In this document: positions 1-8,216 of the stretch, piece by piece
Position numbering within the stretch: the stretch's first letter is position 1
Layout: each line of letters begins with the position of its first letter
NCBI GenBank assembly: GCA_029253085.1
Contig: JAQXAF010000090.1
Coordinates: forward strand, 1-43,218
Direction: 5' to 3'
From: Luminiphilus sp.
GTDB taxonomy: Bacteria; Pseudomonadota; Gammaproteobacteria; Pseudomonadales; Halieaceae
DNA length: 43,218 nt
The notes under the pieces: model-generated
Database searches by the model: none
What the model was told of the DNA's origin: nothing
The model's input: only the letters and a program-made list of their open reading frames with translations
Program-made: the position numbers and the translations under genes

Positions 1-78
1 AGCTAACGACCCGAAAAGAATGCGCTATCACTGCGAGGGGGGTATCGTACGGATTCTCAAAAAAAGTGCAAGCTAACT

Positions 79-513
79 ATGACGATCCAACCAATAAGAC
101 CCTTTCATCTCGCCCTCCCTTGTCAAGATTTAGCAAAAACTCAAACCTTCTACTGCGACGTTCTAGGCTGCAGCCTTGGGCGGACCAGCGAGTGTTGGAT
201 CGATCTCAATTTGTACGGTCACCAATTGGTTTTTCATGATTGTGGCGGGGAAACTCTACAAGAAATGCATAATCCAGTAGATCAGCACGCCATTCCCGTG
301 CCACATTTTGGGATTGTCCTGACGCCTCCAGACTTTGACACCCTCGCAGCGCGCCTCGAAGGCAAGGTCAATTGGATCTTAGAACCCAGCATGCGCTTTC
401 AAAATACTGCTGGCGAACAGAAAACATTATTTTTTAGAGATCCCAACAATTACGCGTTGGAATTCAAAAGTTTCGCTGATGATCGTTTTCTTTTCGAGCC
501 TTTCGAAAATTGA
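79..513 (+). CDS. VOC-fold (glyoxalase/dioxygenase-like) protein
   Basis: A 144-residue protein with the vicinal-oxygen-chelate layout: a first beta-strand reading FHLALPCQDL near residues 9-18, an FYCDVLGC helix and turn, a second module near residues 70-85 (PHFGIVLTP), and a closing strand FFRDPNNYALEFK near residues 117-130, the typical end of glyoxalase/bleomycin-resistance-like folds. Members bind a divalent metal and act on varied small molecules; likely ligands are a His near residue 10, a His near residue 76 and the Glu of ALEFK. The substrate cannot be read from the sequence. No strong ribosome-binding site precedes the ATG. It converges on queC and shares no operon with it. The fold is fairly certain; the function is unknown. 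Confidence 0.8.
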   Translation: MTIQPIRPFHLALPCQDLAKTQTFYCDVLGCSLGRTSECWIDLNLYGHQLVFHDCGGETLQEMHNPVDQHAIPVPHFGIVLTPPDFDTLAARLEGKVNWILEPSMRFQNTAGEQKTLFFRDPNNYALEFKSFADDRFLFEPFEN

Positions 514-586
514 GTCCGCCCGAGATAAACCAAAAACATTCGGCCTGAAAGGTTAGAGGGCTCGCACAACCGCCTCTGAGCTGGCT

Positions 587-1252
587 TCACACGTAACGAG
601 TGGGATCGGTCACACCGGCGTCAAAGAACCCCTGTGCTCTCAGCCTACAGCTGTCACAGCGACCGCAGGCGATGCCCGCATCACTAGCCTGATAGCAGGA
701 CACAGTCTCTCCATAGTCGACGTTAAGCTCAATACCACGAGAAATAATCTCAGCTTTGGTCATGTCAATAATAGGCGTGCAAATCTTGATCGGATCGCCC
801 TCTACCCCTGCTTTGGTGGCAACCGCCGAAAGCGCGCCAAACGCCGAAATAAATTCGGGCCGACAATCTGGATAACCTGAGTAATCGACGGCGTTAACTC
901 CTATATAAATTTCAGAGGCACCAACCACCTCAGCCCATCCTAAAGCAATAGATAAGAAGACTGTATTGCGCGCGGGAACATAGGTTACGGGTATTCCTTC
1001 GGTGGGCTCAACCGGCACATCAATCGCGTCGTCAGTCAGTGCAGAACCGCCAATACCTCGTAAGTCGAGGCTCACGGTTTTATGCATAGTGCCCTCGTAT
1101 TTCGCAGCCACTTTGGCAGCCGCGGCCAGCTCAGCTCGATGCCGTTGTCCATAGTCAAAGCTTAGAGCGTAACACTGGCGGCCAGCAGCGTGAGCCATAG
1201 CCAGAACAGTAGCCGAGTCTAATCCACCAGAAGTCAGTACGACTGCTTTCAT
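587..1252 (-). CDS. queC: 7-cyano-7-deazaguanine (preQ0) synthase QueC
   Basis: QueC converts 7-carboxy-7-deazaguanine to preQ0 using ATP and ammonia, the last step before QueF in queuosine biosynthesis. The 221-residue length is normal. The N-type ATP pyrophosphatase P-loop SGGLDS is at residues 8-13, and the zinc-binding cysteines are C186, C196, C199 and C202 (ending CGRCDSC). [10 protein letters not shown] near residues 91-100 is also typical of the family. It lies 13 bases after queE, so the two consecutive pathway enzymes are probably co-transcribed, downstream of tol-pal-cpoB. The tRNA-Lys often found next to this cluster in pseudomonads was not seen. Confidence 0.97.
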   Translation of the reverse strand: MKAVVLTSGGLDSATVLAMAHAAGRQCYALSFDYGQRHRAELAAAAKVAAKYEGTMHKTVSLDLRGIGGSALTDDAIDVPVEPTEGIPVTYVPARNTVFLSIALGWAEVVGASEIYIGVNAVDYSGYPDCRPEFISAFGALSAVATKAGVEGDPIKICTPIIDMTKAEIISRGIELNVDYGETVSCYQASDAGIACGRCDSCRLRAQGFFDAGVTDPTRYV

Positions 1253-1265
1253 AAAATTGCTTCCC

Positions 1266-1925
1266 TTAGTGGCCCGGTGCGTCGTTCCAGAGCAATTTAT
1301 GCAATTGCAGCTGAAATCGTGCGGGAACCCGGTCGTGCAGGAGCCACTGCGCTAGCTCTTGGGGGGCCAGTATTCCATGAGTGGGGGAAAACAAAACATC
1401 TCCCACCCGGTCTGATAACCTCAGCTCATCCAATTTAAAACAGGCCCAGTCATAGTCCCGGCGACTACTGATCACAAACTTTACCTGATCATGAAGGGTC
1501 AACTCAGTGATGTTGTCCCAGAGGTTTCTATGGGACTCACCTGAATCTGGGGCCTTGAGGTCCATAACCCTGCTCACGCGTTTATCAACATCGGCTATCG
1601 GCAATGCGCCGCTAGTCTCCAGCGATACCTCGTACCCTTCTTCACACAACCGGTTCAGCAGGTCCAAGCATTCAGGCTGTGCCAGGGGCTCGCCTCCCGT
1701 CACGCACACACGCAAGCAGCCAAAGCGCTCAATCTGCGTGAGGATCTGGTCCAGCGATAAAATTTCTCCGCCAGAAAATGCATACTCGGTGTCACACCAG
1801 ACACATCTCAATGGACATCCGGTCAACCGCACAAACACAGTAGGCAGCCCAACGCTGCGGGCTTCCCCTTGCAAGGAGTGAAAGATCTCCGTGATGCGAA
1901 GTGTTGGATCCAACGAGGCCGTCAT
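1266..1925 (-). CDS. queE: 7-carboxy-7-deazaguanine synthase QueE (radical SAM)
   Basis: QueE is the radical-SAM enzyme that contracts the ring of 6-carboxytetrahydropterin to 7-carboxy-7-deazaguanine. The [4Fe-4S] motif is C37-x3-C41-x2-C44 (CPLRCVWC), followed by DTEYAF, the usual start of the QueE core. VTGGEPL near residue 75 is the glycine-rich SAM contact. At 219 residues it has the size of the proteobacterial enzymes. ATG at 1925 starts 9 bases after the cpoB stop, so translation is probably coupled to cpoB, and queC follows 13 bases on. It is the penultimate gene of the long tol-pal transcription unit. Confidence 0.96.
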   Translation of the reverse strand: MTASLDPTLRITEIFHSLQGEARSVGLPTVFVRLTGCPLRCVWCDTEYAFSGGEILSLDQILTQIERFGCLRVCVTGGEPLAQPECLDLLNRLCEEGYEVSLETSGALPIADVDKRVSRVMDLKAPDSGESHRNLWDNITELTLHDQVKFVISSRRDYDWACFKLDELRLSDRVGDVLFSPTHGILAPQELAQWLLHDRVPARFQLQLHKLLWNDAPGH

Positions 1926-1934
1926 ACTGAGCGC

Positions 1935-2864
1935 TTAAAAATTCTCGTCCAAAAAATCTCGAGCTAGCTGTGCCGCGGGATGACCAGAGTATTGCCGAAT
2001 CACTTGGTCTAGATACTCGCGGGAACGCTCCCGATTACCCTTCAGGAAATGTACCTTACCCAGTTTGTAAAGTGCGTCCGGGACCTTCGCATTCTCAGGA
2101 TACTGATCGAGTAACAGTTTAAAATTTTGTCTCGCAAGTTCTGGCTCAGGCGGCTCCACTACGAGATAGAGCTCTCCCAGCCAGTAATGTGCGTTGGGCG
2201 CATAAGCCCCCAAGGGATAGCGACCCAAAAAATTCTGAAACGCGCCGACAGCGCCAGCAAAGTTTCGCACTTTCACGTAACTGTAGGCCCCCTGATAAGC
2301 AGACTCCTCAGCAGGGTCTGCCACTAATGGCTCTGCCACAGGCCTCATAGGGATATCGGTATTGTTGGAAGGGTTGGGCGTATTCACACCGCCAAAAGTT
2401 AGGCCAGAGGTGTCCCCCGTTATTATCTCGGGGGCTTTAACATTAGCCAACTCAGCGAGCCTTCGATCTAGGTCGATATACCGCTCTAAGCTTTGCTCCT
2501 TGAGGCGCCTAATTTGAGACGTTTGTTCCTCGACAAGACCATTAAGACGCCGTACCTCTTCCTGCAGTTGCTGGACTTGAATCACCAGTGCACCTGCGTT
2601 GATAGGCGTCGTGGTGTCGTTGGCATCGGTTTCGATGGGCACGACCGTAGTGGTAAGCCCCGAATACGGTTTCACGCCTCCTTGCACAGCAGGCTGAACG
2701 CCCGGCCGTACGGTGCTCGTCGGTAGGCCAGCAGCCGCGGCGCTTTCCCGCTCGGCCTCAACATCAATAAAATCCTGAGCTGAGGCGTTAACAACCGCGA
2801 TAAAGATCGATACGAAAATAAAAAAGCCGGCTATCACAGCCGGCTTGGTCTGGCTATTTTTCAA
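1935..2864 (-). CDS. cpoB: CpoB (YbgF), Tol-Pal-associated periplasmic TPR protein
   Basis: CpoB links Tol-Pal-driven outer-membrane constriction to PBP1B-dependent septal peptidoglycan synthesis in the periplasm. The 309-residue protein has a signal peptide (hydrophobic core about residues 9-26, ASA cleavage site at 27-29), a predicted trimerising coiled coil at about residues 88-145 (repeated QLQEEVRRL and LDRRLAEL heptads), and C-terminal tetratricopeptide repeats at about 190-309 (AYSYVKVRNFAGAVGAF, APNAHYWLGELYL, VPDALYKLGKVHF). This matches the YbgF family and its standard position after pal. The signal-peptide codons also encode a strong intrinsic-terminator signature, listed separately. 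It ends 9 bases before queE. Confidence 0.95.
   Translation of the reverse strand: MKNSQTKPAVIAGFFIFVSIFIAVVNASAQDFIDVEAERESAAAAGLPTSTVRPGVQPAVQGGVKPYSGLTTTVVPIETDANDTTTPINAGALVIQVQQLQEEVRRLNGLVEEQTSQIRRLKEQSLERYIDLDRRLAELANVKAPEIITGDTSGLTFGGVNTPNPSNNTDIPMRPVAEPLVADPAEESAYQGAYSYVKVRNFAGAVGAFQNFLGRYPLGAYAPNAHYWLGELYLVVEPPEPELARQNFKLLLDQYPENAKVPDALYKLGKVHFLKGNRERSREYLDQVIRQYSGHPAAQLARDFLDENF
2815..2846 (-). terminator. Intrinsic terminator signature inside the cpoB signal-peptide codons, just after pal
   Basis: On the minus strand a perfect 9-bp stem (AAGCCGGCT, 5-base loop GTGAT, AGCCGGCTT) runs into TTTTATTTT. It starts 18 bases after the cpoB ATG and about 30 bases after the pal stop, so it has the position of a tol-pal terminator but is also codons 7-17 of cpoB (encoding KPAVIAGFFIF). 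Ribosomes initiating on cpoB would cover the stem, so read-through into cpoB-queE-queC could depend on translation. The structure is seen directly; its activity is inferred. Confidence 0.7.
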
Positions 2865-2876
2865 TGGAAGCTTGCC

Positions 2877-3425
2877 TTATTTGAGCTCAACACGGCGATT
2901 TTGAGACCAATTCGCTTCGCTGGACCCAAATGCCACGGGATTTTCTTCGCCGTAACTAATGCCCTCGATACGGTAGCTGGGAACACCATTAGCAACCATG
3001 TAATCGCGGACCGCATTGGCACGGCGTTCACCTAGCGCCAAGTTGTACTCACGGGTACCGCGCTCGTCAGTATGTCCTTCGAGGCGCACGCTATCGTCGT
3101 TAGATAGCAACACCGCGATGTGAGCGTCTACCGCCATCCGGGCAGCATCCGTCATGGAGGAGCTGTCAAAATCGAAGTAAAAAACCGTACCGGCAGACAT
3201 CGCCGCGTCTTGCAACTGCTGTTGCTCCGCAGCGGTGGCTGCTTCAGCTTGCGCCTGCGCTTCTATCGCTGCGCTCTCGGCAGCTGCGGCTTCTGCAGCG
3301 GCTGCTTCAGCGGCCGCGGCCTCAGCTGCTGCGTTATCGTTTGTCTCATTACCCGAACAGGCAACTAACAACAAGGAACCGAAAAGAATGCTGGCAAATT
3401 TACCGGCTACTGGAAATGATTTCAT
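2877..3425 (-). CDS. pal: Peptidoglycan-associated lipoprotein Pal
   Basis: Outer-membrane lipoprotein that tethers the membrane to peptidoglycan and interacts with TolB. I chose ATG at 3425 rather than the longer reading to 3491, because it gives a clean lipoprotein signal (LLLVAC, lipidated C23) and has AGGA about 8-10 bases upstream. The 182-residue protein then has a very alanine/glutamate-rich linker at about 32-66 made of repeated AAAEA units, and an OmpA-like peptidoglycan-binding domain at 80-182 with GHTDERGTREYN and the terminal NRRVEL. It follows tolB after a 160-base gap. The repetitive linker is longer and simpler than in E. coli Pal. Confidence 0.97.
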   Translation of the reverse strand: MKSFPVAGKFASILFGSLLLVACSGNETNDNAAAEAAAAEAAAAEAAAAESAAIEAQAQAEAATAAEQQQLQDAAMSAGTVFYFDFDSSSMTDAARMAVDAHIAVLLSNDDSVRLEGHTDERGTREYNLALGERRANAVRDYMVANGVPSYRIEGISYGEENPVAFGSSEANWSQNRRVELK

Positions 3426-3483
3426 GAGTCCGTCCTGTCTGAAATTTGGTTGGATAAACCGCAGCGAGTAATGTAGCGCATCC

Positions 3484-3511
3484 TTTAGCAAATTACTGGC
3501 TCATTGCTAAA
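3484..3511 (-). promoter_or_regulatory. Inverted repeat in the tolB-pal spacer
   Basis: The 160-base spacer between the tolB stop and the pal ATG (3426-3585) holds no gene. It contains a perfect 8-bp inverted repeat, TTTAGCAA and TTGCTAAA, separated by 12 bases. There is no following T-run in the pal direction, so it is more likely an operator or an mRNA-processing or stability hairpin giving pal its own expression level. On the minus strand TTGAAA is a possible -35 element upstream of it. Function is inferred. Confidence 0.35.
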
Positions 3512-3585
3512 TTTTATTCCAATTCGAGTTTCAAAACGCCAAAATTTACATTCGGAAGACCGTTATTTTGCCATTGTTCGCCAAT

Positions 3586-4881
3586 TCACGGCAGATAAGG
3601 CGACCAAGCCGGCTCCTGAACCTCACCATCTCGAGCGGGTAGATTAAAGCTAACACCACCATCGACGGCCACGGCACCCAAAATACTCTTTCCATTTCGT
3701 TTGGTGGCATAGAGAACAATCGAGCCATTGGGCGCAATGGTTGGACTTTCGTCCAAGCTGGTGGTCGTCAAGACAGTCAATCGCTCTGTCACTAAGTCGT
3801 GAACCGCAATGTGGTACGCACCATCCTGCTGATGAACCAGCGCAACGTTACGGCCATCCTGAGCTACCCGGGCCCTCGCGTTATAACGCCCCTCAAAGGT
3901 CACTCTCGTGGTGTTACCGCTTTTAAGGTCATAACGATAAATTTGGGGGCGGCCACCACGATCAGAAGTAAACAGGAGGGACTGACCATCAGGCATCCAG
4001 GTCGGCTCCGTATCAATCGCATAATGCTGAGTCAAACGGGTCAGGCGCTTGGAGGCGAGATTCATGAGATAAATATCTGGACTGCCATCCTTACTGAGTA
4101 CCATGGCCATAGAATTACCGTCAGGGGAGAACACCGGTGAATTATTCAGCCCCTTGAAATTTGTCAGCTGCTCGCGAGCGCCGGTACGCAGATTTTGCCG
4201 ATAAATGGCTGGGCGCGATGTTTCGAAGGAAACATAAGCTACCTCCTCACCATCGGGTGACCAAGACGGGCCTAAAATGGGCTCGCGACTCTCCAACAGA
4301 ACGATGGGTCTAGCGCCATCAGAGTCGGCTAGAGTCAATCGATAAAAATCTTTCCCCGCGGGGTTACGGGTCACCGAGACATAAAGCAACCGTGTCGCAA
4401 AAGCTCCGGGTATGCCCGTCAGTGACTGGTAAACCTCATCGGCAATTTTATGCGCCAACATTCTCACTTCCGAAGCCGCTCCCGTGACCACCCCCTCCTC
4501 TACTGACAGTTCCCTCGTGCTGTCAAAGAGTTGCCAGCTCAGCCGCAGGTTACCTGCAGCAGCTAATTCATACCGACCAATCAATACATAGTCACTGTTA
4601 ATCGCACGCCAATCTCGGAAATATAGCTCCGAGCCACGAGAGGGATAACTGAGCATGTCGCGTCGACTGACGGGGGAAAATTGGCCACTGCGCGCAAGAT
4701 CTGAGTCGATAATACGAGCGATATCCTCTGGCGAGGCACCGGGTCCTGACCAACCAAAAGGCACCACGGCGATGGGCGTTGGGTTATCGACACCACGGGT
4801 AATCTCTATTTGGAGCTGAGCCAGCGCAGGAAATGTTGCTGTACACAGACTAAAAATAACCACTCGCAATAAATAGGGCAT
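3586..4881 (-). CDS. tolB: Tol-Pal system protein TolB
   Basis: Periplasmic beta-propeller protein that shuttles between Pal and the TolA complex. The 431-residue length is normal. It has a signal peptide (cleavage ALA/Q at 21-22), an N-terminal alpha/beta domain to about residue 165 (IAVVPFGW, SDLARSGQF), and propeller blades from about residue 200 with WSPDG, FSPDGNSMAMVLSKDG, PDIYLMNL and WMPDGQSLLFTSDRGG, the classical PD40/WD40-like repeats. Its ATG shares one base with the tolA stop (TGATG), indicating translational coupling. It is followed by the pal spacer. Confidence 0.97.
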   Translation of the reverse strand: MPYLLRVVIFSLCTATFPALAQLQIEITRGVDNPTPIAVVPFGWSGPGASPEDIARIIDSDLARSGQFSPVSRRDMLSYPSRGSELYFRDWRAINSDYVLIGRYELAAAGNLRLSWQLFDSTRELSVEEGVVTGAASEVRMLAHKIADEVYQSLTGIPGAFATRLLYVSVTRNPAGKDFYRLTLADSDGARPIVLLESREPILGPSWSPDGEEVAYVSFETSRPAIYRQNLRTGAREQLTNFKGLNNSPVFSPDGNSMAMVLSKDGSPDIYLMNLASKRLTRLTQHYAIDTEPTWMPDGQSLLFTSDRGGRPQIYRYDLKSGNTTRVTFEGRYNARARVAQDGRNVALVHQQDGAYHIAVHDLVTERLTVLTTTSLDESPTIAPNGSIVLYATKRNGKSILGAVAVDGGVSFNLPARDGEVQEPAWSPYLP

Positions 4882-5600
4882 CAGTACCTCAGATCTTCTG
4901 GACGGAAAATAAGTTGGAAGCGACGAAAATCACGTTCAAATACAGCACGTTCTAAAGATTTTACCTCAGAAAAGCGCGCGACTTTTTCAACTGCATTCAC
5001 TGCGCTGCTATCAAAAGCAACATTACCGCTGGACTCCAATACCGTCACCCCGACAACATCCCCGGTTGGCACTAGGGCTATTTCAAGAACGGCGACCATA
5101 TTATTGCGGGCCGAAGGGGGACGGGTCCAACGACCGATCACTGCCTGCTTAATCACGGCCGCCACTTGATCACTTACAGTACCCGTACTGCCTTTTTGGG
5201 TCAGTTGCTCGGAAGCGAGGGCCGACTCAATGTCACTGAGGGTCTCTTGACTCAATTGCTCTGGCGTACGCTCAGGCTTCGCTACCTCGAGGGGAACTTC
5301 AGGCTCAACCTTTTGTTGCGGCGTAACGGCGACAGGTAGCGGTTCTGTGGTTGGCTTGGGCTTGGGCTTGGGCTTGGGCTTGGGCTTGGGTTTAGGTTTA
5401 GGTTTGGGTTTGGGCTGCGCCTTCAACGTATCAGCAGAAACCAAGGTCGCTTTAATGGCAACCGGTGTCGAAGTGCGCGCCTCAATAGTCACCGGGTTAG
5501 CCCAGCGCACCATGAGCAATCCAGCCACTACGAGGTGTATAGCCAGCGTAAGCGCAACCGGCATTCCAAACCATGTCACTCGGTCTGAGAGAGTGCTCAC
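4881..5600 (-). CDS. tolA: Tol-Pal system protein TolA, short form with a Pro-Lys rod
   Basis: TolA is the inner-membrane-anchored protein that transmits TolQR proton-motive energy to TolB and Pal. At 239 residues it is much shorter than E. coli TolA (about 420). It has one transmembrane helix at about 14-32, a rigid Pro-Lys repeat at 63-85, a Pro/Glu-rich region to about 115, and a C-terminal TolA/TonB-like domain at about 145-239 (VIGRWTRPP, VLEIALVPTGDV, VTVLESSGN). The long helical domain II is replaced by a TonB-like Pro-Lys rod. The start is GTG at 5600, overlapping the tolR stop as GTGA; the next methionine at residue 13 would remove part of the membrane segment. The gene order supports TolA over TonB. 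Confidence 0.93.
   Translation of the reverse strand: MSTLSDRVTWFGMPVALTLAIHLVVAGLLMVRWANPVTIEARTSTPVAIKATLVSADTLKAQPKPKPKPKPKPKPKPKPKPKPTTEPLPVAVTPQQKVEPEVPLEVAKPERTPEQLSQETLSDIESALASEQLTQKGSTGTVSDQVAAVIKQAVIGRWTRPPSARNNMVAVLEIALVPTGDVVGVTVLESSGNVAFDSSAVNAVEKVARFSEVKSLERAVFERDFRRFQLIFRPEDLRY
5346..5414 (+). repeat. Hexanucleotide tandem repeat (GGGCTT/GGGTTT/GGTTTA) within tolA
   Basis: About eleven consecutive hexamers encode the (Pro-Lys)n rod of TolA. On the plus strand, which is the tolA template strand, they read as regular GGGCTT, then GGTTTA and GGGTTT units. The regularly spaced G-runs resemble telomeric DNA and satisfy a simple G-quadruplex pattern. Each unit is two codons, so copy-number slippage stays in frame and would change the length of the rod. 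Confidence 0.85.
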
Positions 5601-6013
5601 GGGGCCATCGGTTCCTCTGTCACCAGACCGACTGAGGGTGCTCCTGAGGCCTGCAGAGCCGACATCACTTCGACCACCCTACCGTAGGGCACCGCCGTAT
5701 CGCCCCAAACTAAAACCGGTTTATCGGGATCACGACGCAATACAGCGGAAACACGCTGTTGTACCGTGACCAACTCAAGCGCCTGTTTATCATTGCGACC
5801 CAAGTTTATAAACAAGCGCCCCGTTTTATCGACCGAAACAATGAGGGGCTCGCTGTCCTGATTTTTAACCGGCTCGGAAGCGGCATCGGGAAGATCAACC
5901 TTTACCCCTTGCATCAACATGGGGGCGGTCACCATGAAAATTATTAGCAGCACCAGCATGACATCGATGTAGGGCACTACATTGATTTCGGCAACAGCTC
6001 GACGTTTGCGCAT
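5597..6013 (-). CDS. tolR: Tol-Pal system protein TolR
   Basis: TolR, an ExbD homologue, forms the proton-driven motor with TolQ. The 138-residue protein has a short basic cytoplasmic N-terminus, one transmembrane helix at about 14-34 with the essential proton-carrying Asp (D17, in PYIDVMLVLLIIF), and a periplasmic domain with VDLPDA and the ExbD-type strand PLIVSVDKTGRLFIN. The ATG lies 5 bases upstream of the tolQ stop region boundary, in tight series after tolQ, and its TGA overlaps the GTG of tolA by three bases. Confidence 0.97.
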   Translation of the reverse strand: MRKRRAVAEINVVPYIDVMLVLLIIFMVTAPMLMQGVKVDLPDAASEPVKNQDSEPLIVSVDKTGRLFINLGRNDKQALELVTVQQRVSAVLRRDPDKPVLVWGDTAVPYGRVVEVMSALQASGAPSVGLVTEEPMAP

Positions 6014-6018
6014 AGGCG

Positions 6019-6726
6019 TTAACCCGCGTTGCGCCGTGCGCGCTGGGCGTAGGTCTGACGCTGAAGGATTCCAGAGAATTCATCGACAAAGGTATCGTAG
6101 TGATTAATCAAACTATCCGATCGTGCGGCAAAACGGTTGTAAGCCAGTACCGCAGGAATTGCGGCAAACAAACCCATGGCCGTAGCAATTAAAGCCTCAG
6201 AGATGCCCGGAGCGACGGTTGCAAGGGTCGCTTGGGTCGCGTTAGCCAGCCCACGAAATGAATGCATGATTCCCCAAACCGTGCCGAACAAACCAATGTA
6301 GGGACTGGTGGACCCTACAGAAGCTAAAAAGGGCAAGTTCGATTCCAGGCGGTCGCTCTCTCGCAGAGTGGCTACACGCATCGCCCGCCGTGCCCCTTCA
6401 AGTACGGCGTCAGCTTCGATATCTGACTGCTGAGACAACCGCGAGAACTCTTTGAAGCCTGCTCGAAAAATGCTCTCTACGCCAATGGGCGTTGCACCGT
6501 CAGCCAGAGCCTCATTGCCTTCCCGATAAATCTGTGCGAGATCGACACCCGACCAAAAATGTGCCTCAAACCCGCCGAGTTCCTCCGTCATTCGCCGGTA
6601 CAACATGACCCGCTGAACAATCAAATACCAAGATGAAACTGAAGCCAATAAAAGAATTAGCATGACCACTTGTACGGTCCCACTAGCGCCAATGATCAGC
6701 TCCAGAATGCCTAACTCTTCACTCAC
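6019..6726 (-). CDS. tolQ: Tol-Pal system protein TolQ
   Basis: TolQ, an ExbB/MotA homologue, is the stator-like proton-channel component. The 235-residue protein has three membrane segments at about 14-37, 131-155 and 173-196. The conserved ExbB core is visible: ASVGSTSPYIGLFGTVWGIM in helix 2 and VAPGISEALIATAMGLFAAIPAV in helix 3. The start is GTG at 6726, with a strong GGGAGG site about 5 bases upstream. It is followed by tolR after only 5 bases, and ybgC lies 24 bases upstream. TolQ and TolR should be made together at a high ratio of TolQ. Confidence 0.97.
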   Translation of the reverse strand: MSEELGILELIIGASGTVQVVMLILLLASVSSWYLIVQRVMLYRRMTEELGGFEAHFWSGVDLAQIYREGNEALADGATPIGVESIFRAGFKEFSRLSQQSDIEADAVLEGARRAMRVATLRESDRLESNLPFLASVGSTSPYIGLFGTVWGIMHSFRGLANATQATLATVAPGISEALIATAMGLFAAIPAVLAYNRFAARSDSLINHYDTFVDEFSGILQRQTYAQRARRNAG

Positions 6727-6750
6727 ACGAACCTCCCTACTCTCAAAATT

Positions 6751-7164
6751 CTATGAATCTGCAACCTTCTGGCGCAGGGTTGCGGGTAGGCGGCGTGGCC
6801 GACCGTCCTCACTGTTCACTAGGGCCAAAGTCACTTGGCCGTTTACCAAACATGTTGCGCCGCGCAGCACTGTTTGCGCAAAAGTCAGCGTCGCAGCGCC
6901 TGTATTCGTAATGCGCGCCGTTACGGTAATCGACTCGTCTAGCCGCGCGGGGCTCTGGTAACTGACATTGGCCTCCGAAACCACGAACATAAGATCATCG
7001 CCCGGAAAGGCCGGCTTGTCATAACCGAGTGACCGCATGTATTCCGTTCTGGCACGCTCAAAATATTTTAGATAATTGACGTAATAAACAATGCCTCCGG
7101 CATCAGTATCTTCTATATAGACCCTCACGGGCAGTGAAAATTCCCGAGACTGCAGCGCTGTCAC
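6751..7164 (-). CDS. ybgC: YbgC acyl-CoA thioesterase
   Basis: Hot-dog-fold acyl-CoA thioesterase encoded at the head of tol-pal operons; the E. coli protein associates with phospholipid-synthesis enzymes. The 137-residue protein has the 4HBT signature [21 protein letters not shown] at about residues 16-36, with the catalytic Asp at D21. The start is GTG at 7164, overlapping the ruvB stop as GTGA, so ruvB and ybgC are translationally coupled and the tol operon is fused to the ruv cluster. The C-terminus is somewhat basic. The physiological substrate is not decided by the sequence. Confidence 0.94.
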   Translation of the reverse strand: MTALQSREFSLPVRVYIEDTDAGGIVYYVNYLKYFERARTEYMRSLGYDKPAFPGDDLMFVVSEANVSYQSPARLDESITVTARITNTGAATLTFAQTVLRGATCLVNGQVTLALVNSEDGRPRRLPATLRQKVADS

Positions 7165-8216
7165 AGATCGACATCCAAGTCCAAGGGCAAAGTATTGTCT
7201 CGATCAGCGCGAGGCATTTGCATTCCAAAATGCCGATACGCAGCTTGCGTTACCATTCGGCCACGGGGTGTGCGCAGTAGGTAACCCTGCTGAATGAGGT
7301 AAGGTTCGAGCACATCTTCCAGGGTGCCACGCTCCTCTGATAAGGCAGCAGCCAGACTATCAACACCTACAGGGCCACCTTCAAACTTTTCTATTAGCAT
7401 GAGCAAAAGGCGGCGATCTAGGTGATCAAGGCCCAGTTGATCAACATTGAGCATGTCCAAAGCCTGCTGGGCGACTAGCTCAGTAACCCTGCCGTCTGAC
7501 TTAACCTCCGCGTAATCCCTGACCCGACGCAAAAGGCGATTGGCAATCCGAGGGGTTCCCCGTGCGCGTCGCGCCATTTCTCTGGCACCCGCATCATCGA
7601 CTGGGATCTCTAGCAATTTGGCCGAGCGCGCCACAATTTTTGTTAGATCGTCGACTTCGTAAAACTCAAGACGCTGCACGATGCCAAAACGGTCCCGCAG
7701 CGGCGAGGTCAAAAGCCCAGCGCGGGTCGTCGCGCCCACCAGAGTAAAGGGCGGAAGGTCGAGCTTGATGGATCGGGCAGCTGGTCCCTCTCCAATCATG
7801 ATATCGAGCTGATAATCTTCCATAGCAGGATAAAGAATTTCTTCGACATAAGGGCTAAGCCGGTGAATTTCGTCGATAAACAAGACATCACCCGGTTCGA
7901 GATTTGTCATTAGCGCGGCAATATCCCCCGCTTTCTCGAGTACTGGTCCACTCGTCGTCTTCAAAGCCACACCCATTTCATGGGCGATAATACTGGCGAG
8001 AGTTGTCTTACCCAGCCCTGGTGGCCCAAAAATAAGCGTGTGGTCTAGGGGTTCGCCTCTTTGTTTTGCCGCGGCTAGAAAAATTTCCATTTGTTCGCGC
8101 ACGACACGCTGACCCAGGTAGTCCTCAAGGGATTTAGGCCGAATGGCGCGATCCAACTGCTCATCAGCCCGAGCTCCCTGCTCTGGAGCGATCAATCGAT
8201 CCGTTTCAATAGTCAT
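7161..8216 (-). CDS. ruvB: Holliday junction branch-migration ATPase RuvB
   Basis: RuvB is the hexameric AAA+ motor that drives Holliday-junction branch migration with RuvA. The 351-residue protein has [11 protein letters not shown] at about 26-36, Walker A GPPGLGKT at 64-71, Walker B LFIDEIH, sensor 1 [18 protein letters not shown] with the arginine finger, and the C-terminal winged helix ([19 protein letters not shown] and GRMVT). ATG at 8216 overlaps the ruvA stop (ATGA). The family and complex assignment are unambiguous. Confidence 0.98.
   Translation of the reverse strand: MTIETDRLIAPEQGARADEQLDRAIRPKSLEDYLGQRVVREQMEIFLAAAKQRGEPLDHTLIFGPPGLGKTTLASIIAHEMGVALKTTSGPVLEKAGDIAALMTNLEPGDVLFIDEIHRLSPYVEEILYPAMEDYQLDIMIGEGPAARSIKLDLPPFTLVGATTRAGLLTSPLRDRFGIVQRLEFYEVDDLTKIVARSAKLLEIPVDDAGAREMARRARGTPRIANRLLRRVRDYAEVKSDGRVTELVAQQALDMLNVDQLGLDHLDRRLLLMLIEKFEGGPVGVDSLAAALSEERGTLEDVLEPYLIQQGYLLRTPRGRMVTQAAYRHFGMQMPRADRDNTLPLDLDVDL

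Noticed and set aside
514..586. tRNA-Lys gene next to queC, as in pseudomonads
   Set aside because: No cloverleaf or conserved T-loop GTTCGA-type sequence was found in the gap.
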